From Roseiflexus sp. (lineage in GTDB: Bacteria > Chloroflexota > Chloroflexia > Chloroflexales > Roseiflexaceae): a stretch of DNA of 64,000 bases. Made by a program: the position numbers and the translations under genes. The first letter of the stretch is position 1; each line of letters opens with the position of its first letter. The notes beneath the pieces were generated by a model. The model was not told the origin of the DNA. It made no database searches and saw only the letters and a program-made list of their open reading frames with translations. The stretch spans positions 22,900 through 86,899 of the forward strand of contig JANXAL010000022.1 of assembly GCA_025062325.1 (NCBI GenBank), in the 5' to 3' direction. Below, piece by piece: positions 42,784 to 51,352 of the stretch.

Positions 42784-43602
42784 TCACAACCTGGCAAGCA
42801 ACTCGCGCAACTTTGGCGCAATATCCGCCAGTGCGTCGGGCAGCGCTTCGCCGCGCAGAATGCTCTGCCCCAGGGGTGAACGCTTGAAGTCGAGCAGTTC
42901 GCTCTCTATCGCGCTGTGCACTGTCTGGTCGCTCTGGATGCGCCCGTCGCGCAGCGTGATGATCCGGCGCGCTGCCAGCGCCACTTCGTGGTTGTGGGTG
43001 ACGACGATCAGGGTTGTGCCGTGCTCGCGGTTCAACTGCTGCAGCAGCGCCATGATGTCGGCAGTCGTTTTCGAGTCGAGGTTGCCGGTCGGCTCATCCG
43101 CCAGCACAATCGTCGGACGATTGGCGAGCGCGCGCGCAATGGCGACACGCTGACGCTCGCCTCCCGACAGTTGGTTAGGCAGGTGGTCGGCGCGCGCCGA
43201 GAGGCCGACGAGTTCCAGCAGCTCGCGCGCCCGTGCGCGGCGCGCTCTGCGACTTACGCCTGTCTCGTACATTGGAATTTCGATATTTTCGACGGCAGTG
43301 AGCGTCGGAATCAGGTTATGCGTCTGGAACACGAACCCAATCGTGCGCGCACGGAACTGATCGATATCGCGCACCTGCGAGAGCGGCGTACCGCTGATCA
43401 ACACCTCGCCGCTGGTGGGTCGGTCGAGGGCGCCGATCAGGTTCAGCAATGTCGATTTGCCCGACCCGGATGGCCCCACAATCGCCAGAAACTCGCCAGC
43501 GTGAATTGTCAGACTCACATCATCCAGCGCACGCACGTCGGTTCCATCACCGTAGATGCGGGTCAGATGGCGGGTTTCGACGACGACAGGTGCGTCGGTC
43601 AT
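42784..43602 (-). CDS. ABC transporter ATP-binding protein (MacB/LolD type)
   Basis: 272 residues from ATG 43602 (AAAGGA upstream). Walker A GPSGSGKST (about 42-50), Q-loop FVFQTHNLIPTLT, signature LSGGERQRV, Walker B VLADEPTGNLDS and H-loop VTHNHEV are all present. The family powers mechanotransmission-type extractors of lipoproteins, peptides or drugs with an FtsX-fold permease, which is encoded upstream at 43964-46207. About 45 residues follow the usual C-terminus (FKRSPLGQSILRGEALPDAL), possibly a regulatory tail. Confidence 0.92.
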   Translation of the reverse strand: MTDAPVVVETRHLTRIYGDGTDVRALDDVSLTIHAGEFLAIVGPSGSGKSTLLNLIGALDRPTSGEVLISGTPLSQVRDIDQFRARTIGFVFQTHNLIPTLTAVENIEIPMYETGVSRRARRARARELLELVGLSARADHLPNQLSGGERQRVAIARALANRPTIVLADEPTGNLDSKTTADIMALLQQLNREHGTTLIVVTHNHEVALAARRIITLRDGRIQSDQTVHSAIESELLDFKRSPLGQSILRGEALPDALADIAPKLRELLARL

Positions 43603-43742
43603 GGCGGCGTCCTTTCTCTCATCAGAAGGAGCAGAAGAACCAGGCACTGGTCAGGGAGCAGGAAGTGGGAAATAGGGAGTGGGTTGCGTGTGCACGCCTC
43701 CGCCCTTCCCGCTTTCTCGCCTGCCACCTGTCACCCCGTCAG

Positions 43743-43911
43743 GACACGTGGGCGCGTCAGTGGTGCGCCGGGCACGCCAGCGGCGTGCTGGACACGCCAC
43801 CGGTGCACCGGGCACGCTAGCGGCGTGCCCCTACTGGCCACCCTCTCGGCGCACCACCGGCACACCGGGCACGCCACCGGTGCATAGGGCACGCCACCGG
43901 CGTGCCCCTAC
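43743..43911. repeat. Array of GC-rich short palindromes
   Basis: About seven degenerate units of 18-24 bp built on GGGCACGCCACCGGCGTGCC. The clearest copies are at 43810-43831 and 43887-43908, each with 7-bp arms GCACGC(C/T) and GGCGTGC around 3 nt. Neighbouring units vary by single bases. Spacers are absent, so it is not a CRISPR. The array lies between the permease and ATPase genes of an ABC system; the remaining DNA of 43603-43963 is low-complexity. Confidence 0.65.
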
Positions 43912-43963
43912 CTTCAACCGTTGCCCCTGCAACCTTCTTGCCTCTCGCCTTTCCCCTCTTGCC

Positions 43964-46207
43964 TTATTCGTACCGCAACGCCTCGATCGGTTGCAGGCGT
44001 GTTGCGCGCCACGCCGGGTAGAAACCGCCGATGGCGCCGAGCGCCAGCGCAAATGCCAGTGCCTGAACCATGAGATCAGGCGTGTAGATCACCTTCAGAA
44101 ACGGACCATACAGCGGCGCCATCTGGAGCAATCCCCCAAGGATGACGCCAATCATCAGACCCGCTGCGCCTGCCAGCAGACTGAGCGCGAGCGACTCGGC
44201 AAGCACCATGCGCAGCACGCGCCCCCTGCGCCACCCAAGCGCCCGCAGCACGCCAATCTCCTGGGTGCGCTCAAAGACGCTCATCATCATGACATTCATC
44301 ATCACAATCCCGCCGACCACCAGAGTCAACGCTGCCAGCGCGCCAAACATCGCTCGCATGGTTGCGAAGTCCTGCATCCGGTTGGTGTGCTCGGCAGAGG
44401 CGCTGATCATCAACTCGGGGAAGGCAGCTTCGAGTTCTGCGGCAATCTGCGGCGCACGCTCCGGGTCGGTCAACTGAATGCCAAGGAATGACACCTGACG
44501 CGGCTTACGAAACAGCCGCTGCGCATCTTTGAGCGTAATTGCCACGCCAGCGTCCTCGTATGCTGAACCATTCTCATAGATGCCGACAATGCGATACGTT
44601 GTACCGCCGAACTGCAGTTTATCGCCAACTCCTTTTTTCAGCCCGTTGGCGGCCAGCCGTCCGATCATCACCTCATTCTGCCGCTCGATTGAGCGCCCTT
44701 CGACAACGCGGTAGTGTTCGATATACGCTTCGCGCGGATCAATACCGTACACCATCAGGAACGGCAGGTCGGGAAGGGACGTCACGCCAAAGAGAAACCC
44801 TGACACAGAGCGGATGCCAGGATGACCGGCAATCTGCGCTGCCAGACGTTCATCAACGACCGAGAGCGATGCGTCGGATGCGCGTGCCTGTTGGGCGATA
44901 ATATCCATCTGTCCGCCGCTCAGCAGGCGGGTAAACTCATCCTGCACGCCGACCGTCAGCGCCAGCAACAGCACAATGAATCCCACACCGATCCCCAGCC
45001 CGGCGGCGGTCATCAGTGTGCGCGTTGGGCGGCGCCACATGGTGCGGAACGCACCACGGAACAACTGCGCCAGCAGACGCGACCAGCGCCCCCACTGCAC
45101 AGCGACGCCGCTTTCCTGGCGCATGGCTTCAATCGGCGCCAGTCGCGCCGCGCGCCATGCCGGGTACGCGCCACCGAACGCACCGAGCAGCAACGCGGTG
45201 ACCATGCCCTGGATGAAGAGAGAAGGCGGAATGGTTGCTGGCAGCATATTGGCGACGGCTGGCGACGTGCGGCTCAGAGCGACCAGCCCCACGCCCATGG
45301 CAATGCCGAGCAATCCACCGAGCCCTGCCACAATTAGCGCTTCGCTGAGGATCATCCCGAGCACGCGCCGTCGCCGCCATCCAAGCGCCCGCAACACGCC
45401 GATTTCACGCGTGCGCTCGAAGACGCTCATCAGCATCGTGTTCATCATGCCAAGACCGCCGACGAGAACGGCGAAGATGCCGAGGAACCAGCCAAGCGAA
45501 CGGTAGAGACCAATGATCTCGTCCTGGCGCGATGGTTCGCCGCTGCGGGTAACCATCAGATCGTTAAAGCGCGCTTCAATCTCCCGGCGCACTTCATCAA
45601 TGGCGCTCAGATCGCGCACTTTCAGACTGAAGTAACTGACCCGCCGCCGCATATCGAACAGGCGTTGCGCATCCGCCAGGTGGATAACGGCGCCGCCGTC
45701 CTCAAAACCAACGCCGGTTTCATAGATGCCGACGACGCGGTAGCCGAAATCCTTGATGCGGAAGGTGTCGCCAATGCCCTTGTTGAAGTGCGTGGCGGTC
45801 ATTTTGCCGAGCATGATCTCGCGTCGCCCTGCAATCGGACGCCCTTCGATGATCCGGTAGTGCCGCAATGCAAAGCCGCGCGGGTCCTCGCCCATCACGA
45901 CGAAATAGGGGGACTCCGGCAACTGCGTCAGAGAGGCGATCGTGCCGGCAACTTCGGCGACGCTGGGAACCTGGCGCAACTCATCGCCGACGTCTTCCTC
46001 GATCACGCTCAGGATGATCATGGCGGCGTCCTTCTGCGCCACCTGCAGATCAGCGCCGGACGCCGACGAGAGGCTCTCGAAGCCGCTCGCCATACCCTCG
46101 CCAAACGTTGAGAGGGCGATGACCGCAGCAACACCGACAGCAATGCCGAGCAGCGTCAGCAACGTGCGTGTTTTGCGCCGCCACAGGTTGTTGAATGCCA
46201 GTCGCAT
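43964..46207 (-). CDS. Duplicated FtsX/MacB-type ABC permease (two units fused)
   Basis: 747 residues formed by two homologous halves. Half 1 (about 1-375) begins NLWRRKTRTLLTLLGIAVGV and ends PAWRAARLAPIEAMRQE. Half 2 (about 385-747) begins TMWRRPTRTLMTAAGLGIGV and ends PAWRATRLQPIEALRYE. Each has one N-terminal TM, a MacB_PCD-like outer domain (YRIIEGRPIAGRREIMLGKM and YRVVEGRSIERQNEVMIGRL) and three C-terminal TM helices, the middle two flanking VFERTREIGVLRALGWRR or VFERTQEIGVLRALGWRR. One polypeptide may thus replace a permease dimer. TATAAT on the minus strand (46239-46234) is a candidate -10. Confidence 0.9.
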   Translation of the reverse strand: MRLAFNNLWRRKTRTLLTLLGIAVGVAAVIALSTFGEGMASGFESLSSASGADLQVAQKDAAMIILSVIEEDVGDELRQVPSVAEVAGTIASLTQLPESPYFVVMGEDPRGFALRHYRIIEGRPIAGRREIMLGKMTATHFNKGIGDTFRIKDFGYRVVGIYETGVGFEDGGAVIHLADAQRLFDMRRRVSYFSLKVRDLSAIDEVRREIEARFNDLMVTRSGEPSRQDEIIGLYRSLGWFLGIFAVLVGGLGMMNTMLMSVFERTREIGVLRALGWRRRRVLGMILSEALIVAGLGGLLGIAMGVGLVALSRTSPAVANMLPATIPPSLFIQGMVTALLLGAFGGAYPAWRAARLAPIEAMRQESGVAVQWGRWSRLLAQLFRGAFRTMWRRPTRTLMTAAGLGIGVGFIVLLLALTVGVQDEFTRLLSGGQMDIIAQQARASDASLSVVDERLAAQIAGHPGIRSVSGFLFGVTSLPDLPFLMVYGIDPREAYIEHYRVVEGRSIERQNEVMIGRLAANGLKKGVGDKLQFGGTTYRIVGIYENGSAYEDAGVAITLKDAQRLFRKPRQVSFLGIQLTDPERAPQIAAELEAAFPELMISASAEHTNRMQDFATMRAMFGALAALTLVVGGIVMMNVMMMSVFERTQEIGVLRALGWRRGRVLRMVLAESLALSLLAGAAGLMIGVILGGLLQMAPLYGPFLKVIYTPDLMVQALAFALALGAIGGFYPAWRATRLQPIEALRYE

Positions 46208-46510
46208 ACTGCATAATCCCAGAAACAGGCTCCATTATACATCTGCGCTTCTGTCGACAGGGTAGAGGTTTCCCTACCTCCGGGGAAAGCACACCCATCC
46301 GAACGTTAGAGGTACAAGCACGATCTGGCGGACGGGGAACACGGATCTGCACGGATACAACGGATTCCCACGGACCAGCTGATAATGGAAAATCGACCCG
46401 AGAAAATCCGTCTCTCTCCGCGAGAACCTGCGTGCTCCCACACACTATGTCAACCGGAGCACCCAGGCGTTCTGTCAGTGTATGACTGCACCTTCAAAGC
46501 TGACAATCAC
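46208..46510. other. Intergenic DNA between divergent permease and CNNM genes
   Basis: Contains the permease leader and candidate -10 near 46234-46239, and short repeated words (ACACGGATCTGCACGGATAC, GGATTCCCACGGACC) near 46339-46378. No gene is supported. Confidence 0.45.
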
Positions 46511-46538
46511 TTGACACGCGCTGTGCAAACAGTATACT
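46511..46538 (+). promoter_or_regulatory. Strong promoter for the CNNM/CorC gene
   Basis: Perfect -35 TTGACA (46511-46516), a 16-bp spacer and TATACT (46533-46538). The expected start site is at about 46545, next to the first ATG at 46546, which points to a leaderless transcript or to use of a later ATG. Confidence 0.7.
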
Positions 46539-46545
46539 TCTATAG

Positions 46546-47982
46546 ATGGCAGGCGTTGGCGGCATCGTCTGCCGGATGATTTGTATGGAAGACTCTGCAC
46601 ATTCTCATATCCTCTTCGAAAGCCTCCTGATTCTGCTGCTAATTGTCGCCAATGGCTTCTTCGCCGCATCGGAGATCGCGGTCGTCTCCGCGCGCAAAGG
46701 TCGACTCGAGCAGCAGGCGGAGCGGGGCGATCATGGCGCGCGCGTAGCGCTTGCGCTTCTGGAGTCGCCGAGTCGGTTCCTTTCGACTGTTCAGGTCGGC
46801 ATTACGCTCTTCAGCACCTTCGCGGCAGTGTTTGGCGGTGCAAGCATTGTGCGAGTGGTAGACTCCTGGTTACGGGACATTCCCGCGCTGGCGCCCTATG
46901 CGAGCGCCTTAGCTCCCGCAATTGTGGCACTAAGCATCAGCTACCTCTCATTGATCGTCGGTGAGCTGGTCCCCAAGCGCCTGGCGCTGCAAAATGCCGA
47001 ACGGGTCGCGGCGGCAGTCGCGCCGCTGATGGCGCTGCTGGCGCGTCTCGTGTCGCCCGCTGTGATGTTTCTGACTTTCTCCACCGAGGTGGCGCTGCGT
47101 CTGCTCGGTCGTCACAACGTCGCGGAAACGCCGGTCACCGAGGACGACATTATGGCGCTGGTGCGCGAGGGCGCCGCTGAGGGCACTGTGGCGGACTCTG
47201 AGCAAACCGTTATCCACAACGTCTTCAAGTTCAGCGACCGAACGGTGCGTTCGCTGATGACGCCACGCACGCAGATTACTGCCATTGACATTGATACGCC
47301 GCTGGAAGAGGCGTTGAAGATTGTCACCGAGTCGGGCTATTCGCGCATTCCGGTGTATGAAGGGACGCTCGATCACGTGATCGGCATTCTGTACGTCAAG
47401 GACCTGCTTGCCTTCTGGGGACGGCGTGAGCCGCCGAATCTGCGGGAGTTGTTACGCCCGCCGATGTACGTGATCGAAAGTCAGCGCGCTGCGCAGGCGT
47501 TCCAGCAACTGAAGCAGAACCGCAACGCGCTTGCGATCGTGCTCGACGAGTATGGTCAGGTCGCTGGGGTCATCACAATCGAAGATATGCTTGAAGAACT
47601 CGTCGGTGACATTTCCGACGAGTACGATGAGATCAGCGAATCAATCGTGCGGCGCGACGATGGCAGTTATCTGGTCGATGGGTTGACGCCGTTTTCCGAT
47701 CTTCACGAACGCCTCAAACTGCCCCCTGCCGACGATCTCGTGCGTGAGCACGATTTCGAGACGCTCGCCGGTTTCGTGCTGGCGCTGCTCGGTCGCATTC
47801 CGAATGTCGGCGACAGTGTCAAATGGGAAGGGTATACCTTCGAGGTCATCGACATGGATGGCCGACGGATCGATAAGGTGCTGATTGTCCCGCCACGCCC
47901 ATCAGTCGATCAGACGCAGCACGTTCTGGCCGCTCGCGCTATTGCGCCAAAAGCGCGCCAGAGCAAGGTTGAAGCTGCTTGA
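46546..47982 (+). CDS. CNNM/CorC family membrane protein with CBS pair
   Basis: 478 residues from the first ATG; alternatives at 46576 and 46585 give MEDSAHSH. Domains in order: DUF21/CNNM membrane domain (about 20-205, LLILLLIVANGFFAASEIAV and LSLIVGELVPKRLALQN), a CBS pair (about 220-345, SLMTPRTQITAIDID, GYSRIPVYEG, VLDEYGQVAGVITIEDML) and a C-terminal CorC_HlyC domain (about 365-450). The family exports or handles Mg2+ or Co2+, with nucleotides sensed by CBS. No Shine-Dalgarno is apparent for any start. Confidence 0.92.
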   Translation: MAGVGGIVCRMICMEDSAHSHILFESLLILLLIVANGFFAASEIAVVSARKGRLEQQAERGDHGARVALALLESPSRFLSTVQVGITLFSTFAAVFGGASIVRVVDSWLRDIPALAPYASALAPAIVALSISYLSLIVGELVPKRLALQNAERVAAAVAPLMALLARLVSPAVMFLTFSTEVALRLLGRHNVAETPVTEDDIMALVREGAAEGTVADSEQTVIHNVFKFSDRTVRSLMTPRTQITAIDIDTPLEEALKIVTESGYSRIPVYEGTLDHVIGILYVKDLLAFWGRREPPNLRELLRPPMYVIESQRAAQAFQQLKQNRNALAIVLDEYGQVAGVITIEDMLEELVGDISDEYDEISESIVRRDDGSYLVDGLTPFSDLHERLKLPPADDLVREHDFETLAGFVLALLGRIPNVGDSVKWEGYTFEVIDMDGRRIDKVLIVPPRPSVDQTQHVLAARAIAPKARQSKVEAA

Positions 47983-48010
47983 TCTGAAGCCGCCCCGCTA
48001 TCACCACGGT

Positions 48011-49570
48011 ATGACCACGCTTTTCCGCTGCTGGCTCAACTGGCGATTGGTGGTACTTGGCGCGCTTGCCGGGCAGTATGCGCTTTTTCAGGCACTCACC
48101 GGCGTACAGTACTGGGATAGCCCGCGCAATCTGCACTGGGGGATTGTGGCGCAGGAAACGCCGCGTTTTTTGATCGACGCGGAGAATCCCTATGATCGCG
48201 TCAATGGTTTCACTCCCGATCCGCCCTCCCTTGCACCCGCTGGGCTGGCGCACGGGCGCAGCGGTCCGCTCCACCCCTGGTGGGGACCGCTCTACCCGAT
48301 CCTCTTTGGCGTCGTCTGGCGCGTCAGCGGATCGTATGCAGCGCTCCAGTTGATCGTTCCGCTTGCGGCAGGAGCGGCGGTTCTCCTAACTTACGCTCTG
48401 GGATCGCAGTATATTGGTCAGCGGGGAGGATTGCTGGCAGCGGCGCTGCTGGCGCTCTTCCCCATTTTTCGTGAGCATGGTCCGCTATCGTTTGTCGAAC
48501 CACTCTCTGCACTGGTGCTGACAGCCGCGCTCTGGGCGTTTGTTGAGCAGCGCACTTGGCTGGCAGCGATCTCTGGAGCGCTGGCAATGTATGGCAAGGT
48601 TGATCTGATCGTGCTCTACCTCGGAACCGGACTCCTTACCTGGCTCCTGCGTCTGTGGAGCGAGCGCCCGCTGCCATTGCGCCATGCGTTGCTGGCGCTT
48701 GGCATTCCTGCGCTCTGTCTGGCGCCCTGGGTTGTGCTCATTTACGGGATTGTCGGTCGCCCTCCCACGGTCGGCGGCGGTCCGCAGATCGATGTCTTTC
48801 TGACCATTGCACCGCAGATGCTAGAGCAGATGTTCACATTGCCGTTGCCGCTTGCAGCAGCGGCGGCAGCGCTGGTCGCCATGCCCGCAGCACTGGCGGT
48901 ATGGCGTAAGAGCGCAGGAACTGTCACAACACCGCTCGCCATCTGGGTCGCGCTCGGCGCTCTTGTTCTGCTGGGCTACTCTGCGCTTCCGGGAGCAAGC
49001 AATAATCCGCGTGTGTTCATTCCGGCGTTGCCAGCGTTCTGTGTGCTGGCGGCTGCCGGACTGGAGCAGATGGGGCATCGCCTGCGATTCGCACTATTTG
49101 CGACGATTATGACTGTATTCGTGGCAGTGAACAGTGCAGGCGTCGCCTATCAGATACTGCAGGCGCGCGCAACCGCTGCAACTATGCCCGTATGGTTGGC
49201 GCTGCGCGAGGCGCCAGCAGGAGTCATTCTGACGAATCAATACTGGCATGCAGCGCTCTACGCTCGTCAACCGGTGACTTGGTTTGAGCATGACCCAGTC
49301 TTTCAGCGGAACATTATGCGGCATGCAACAAACTTCCGCCGCTATCTGACCGTTGCACCGATTCGCTATGTAGTGCTGCCGCGCGATCCCGATGCGGAGG
49401 CAAAACATCTGGCATCGCCTGAAGTGCAATGGTATGCGCGCCTGCCGTTTGGCCGGGACTTGGGTTGGAGCGCAGAGCCGCTGGCGTCAGCCGATGTGCG
49501 CGCATACCTGGAAGCGACGTTTCCGAAGCAGATGGTCGGGGAGTACGTGATTTACATAGTCGAACGCTAA
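48011..49570 (+). CDS. GT39/PMT-like membrane glycosyltransferase family protein
   Basis: 519 residues, about ten hydrophobic helices and a C-terminal soluble part. The N-terminal loop after TM1 contains DSPRNLHWG and the region HPWWGPLYPILFGVVWRVSG, typical of dolichyl/polyprenyl-phosphate sugar-dependent GT-C enzymes (ArnT/PMT-like). ATG 48011 starts just before TM1; the upstream open frame overlaps the CNNM gene. The sugar acceptor is unknown. Its stop TAA overlaps the stop of the convergent moaD-moaE gene (CTAA). Confidence 0.72.
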   Translation: MTTLFRCWLNWRLVVLGALAGQYALFQALTGVQYWDSPRNLHWGIVAQETPRFLIDAENPYDRVNGFTPDPPSLAPAGLAHGRSGPLHPWWGPLYPILFGVVWRVSGSYAALQLIVPLAAGAAVLLTYALGSQYIGQRGGLLAAALLALFPIFREHGPLSFVEPLSALVLTAALWAFVEQRTWLAAISGALAMYGKVDLIVLYLGTGLLTWLLRLWSERPLPLRHALLALGIPALCLAPWVVLIYGIVGRPPTVGGGPQIDVFLTIAPQMLEQMFTLPLPLAAAAAALVAMPAALAVWRKSAGTVTTPLAIWVALGALVLLGYSALPGASNNPRVFIPALPAFCVLAAAGLEQMGHRLRFALFATIMTVFVAVNSAGVAYQILQARATAATMPVWLALREAPAGVILTNQYWHAALYARQPVTWFEHDPVFQRNIMRHATNFRRYLTVAPIRYVVLPRDPDAEAKHLASPEVQWYARLPFGRDLGWSAEPLASADVRAYLEATFPKQMVGEYVIYIVER

Positions 49571-50265
49571 GGCGTCGCTCGCTTCCGCTCCTTCTCATCG
49601 CCGACCCACTCGGCGTCGCCGTCTGCCCAATGTTCTTTCTTCCAGATCGGCGCAACCTCTTTGATGCGGTCCATAATCCACGCAGCCGCCTCAAAGGCTT
49701 CGCGGCGATGCGGCGCCGCAACTACGACGAGAACCGCCGTTTCGCCAATCTCCAGGCGACCGACCCGATGGTGCACAGCGATGGCGCCGGTCCGCCAGCG
49801 AGCGCGCGCCTCGGCAGCAATCTGTGCGAGCACTGCTTCCGCCATGCCAGGGTATGCTTCGTACTCCAGGAAAGCGGTTTTGCGCCCGCCAAAGTTATCA
49901 CGAACTACACCGGCAAATGTGACGATCGCCCCCATATCGGGCGCCTGCACCAGCGCAACCAGTGGCGCAGGATCGAGCGGTTCGGTCGTAACAACGAAGG
50001 CGTCGGGAGCGCCGCCGCTCACCGGCGGAATGAAGGCGACCTCATCACCGTCGCTCAGGACTCGATCCGGCGAAGCGAACTCCTGATTGACCGCGAACAG
50101 CAACCGCCCGCTGTACCCGGCGAGGCGCGGGTAACGCTCGGTGAGCATCTCCCACAATGCGCCGACTGTCGTGCCAGGCGCGAGGGTGAGTGTTTCGTTG
50201 CTGCACCCGGTGATCTCGCGGTGCGCTGCGAAGTAGCGGATGAGGATTGTGATTTGGTCAGACAT
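49567..50265 (-). CDS. moaX: MoaD-MoaE fusion, molybdopterin synthase
   Basis: 232 residues combining both subunits of molybdopterin synthase, which adds the dithiolene sulfurs to precursor Z (cPMP). Residues 1-85 are MoaD-like (ubiquitin fold, FAVNQEFASPDRVLSDGDEV, ending FIPPVSGG, the GG at 84-85). Residues about 95-232 are MoaE-like, with GAIVTFAGVVRDNFGG, HHRVGRLEIGE and the catalytic lysine region RIKEVAPIWKKEHW. In separate MoaD the GG is the free C-terminus that becomes a thiocarboxylate, so cleavage after GG is expected, as for mycobacterial MoaX. ATG 50265 is preferred to TTG 50274. Confidence 0.92.
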   Translation of the reverse strand: MSDQITILIRYFAAHREITGCSNETLTLAPGTTVGALWEMLTERYPRLAGYSGRLLFAVNQEFASPDRVLSDGDEVAFIPPVSGGAPDAFVVTTEPLDPAPLVALVQAPDMGAIVTFAGVVRDNFGGRKTAFLEYEAYPGMAEAVLAQIAAEARARWRTGAIAVHHRVGRLEIGETAVLVVVAAPHRREAFEAAAWIMDRIKEVAPIWKKEHWADGDAEWVGDEKERKRATP

Positions 50266-50462
50266 AAGCTTCAATTCTTATGACTTGAGTCTACCCTTGC
50301 CATCTGTCCACCTTCCCATACCCCTCGCAACCCTTTCCTCTTACCTCTCGCCTTACGCCTCTTCGCTGTCAGCGAATAAATAGCGCTCTCGGCGCCTCTG
50401 TGGTTTTTCAACCGTGAACGAATAGCGTCAGCGAACACGCGAATGGCGCATTCAACACGCAA

Positions 50463-51239
50463 CTACATCCGCACCGGCACGCCGCGTTCCGCCAGATACC
50501 GTTTGACGTCCTGGATGGTATACGCGCCAAAATGGAAGATCGACGCTGCGAGCACGGCATCGGCGCGTCCTTCGACGAGACCGGCATACATGTGTTCCGG
50601 GGAACCGACTCCGCCGGAGGCGATCACCGGCACACTGACTGCGCTCGTAATGGCGCGGAGGAGATCAAGGTCGTACCCGCTGCCGACGCCATCGGCGTCC
50701 ATGCTGTTGATGACAATCTCGCCCGCTCCCAACTCAACACCGCGTCGCGCCCATTCAACAGCGTCGAGACCAGTCGGACGCGGGTTACGACCGGTATGGG
50801 TGAAGACCTCCCAGCGCGGCGGTTCATCCGGCGCGTTGACCCGCCGGGCATCGATTGAGAGCACGATGCACTGGCTGCCGAAGCGTCGTGCGCCATCTTC
50901 GATCAACTTCGGGTTGAGCACGGCGGCGGTGTTGATCGACACCTTATCGGCGCCAGCCCGCAGCATCCGGTACATATCCTCGACCGTGCGCAGTCCGCCG
51001 CCGACCGTCAGCGGGATGAACACTTGCGCTGCCGTTCGTTCGACGACATCGATCATGATGTCACGTTCATCGCTGCTGGCGGTAATGTCGTAGAACACCA
51101 GTTCATCGGCGCCGCCAGCATCGTAGGCTGCCGCAAGTTCAACCGGATCACCAGCGTCACGATGGTTCAGAAACGCGACGCCTTTGACCACCCGACCAGC
51201 CTTGACATCCAGACATGGAATGATGCGCCGTTTAAGCAT
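50463..51239 (-). CDS. hisF: Imidazole glycerol phosphate synthase cyclase subunit
   Basis: 258 residues, TIM barrel. It uses ammonia from HisH to convert PRFAR to IGP and AICAR. Catalytic D11 ([15 protein letters not shown]) and D130 (IVLSIDARR) are present, as are the phosphate loops TVGGGLRT and [17 protein letters not shown] lies about 6 nt before ATG 51239. It is separated from hisA by the coiled-coil gene, all on one strand. The 188 bp after it (50275-50462) are low-complexity CTCTTGCC-type DNA. Confidence 0.97.
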   Translation of the reverse strand: MLKRRIIPCLDVKAGRVVKGVAFLNHRDAGDPVELAAAYDAGGADELVFYDITASSDERDIMIDVVERTAAQVFIPLTVGGGLRTVEDMYRMLRAGADKVSINTAAVLNPKLIEDGARRFGSQCIVLSIDARRVNAPDEPPRWEVFTHTGRNPRPTGLDAVEWARRGVELGAGEIVINSMDADGVGSGYDLDLLRAITSAVSVPVIASGGVGSPEHMYAGLVEGRADAVLAASIFHFGAYTIQDVKRYLAERGVPVRM

Positions 51240-51352
51240 ATCTGTCTCCAGCAACGCTTCAAACTATTCCAGGATCTCTCGGAAGGGACGGCGCGAAGAC
51301 CGAGCCTCGCAATCAACACAACATAACATCCATACATCTTCGCGCCTTTGCG

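Noticed and set aside
43743..43911. Possible CRISPR array
   Set aside because: Units are adjacent, palindromic and variable with no unique spacers, and no cas genes are near.
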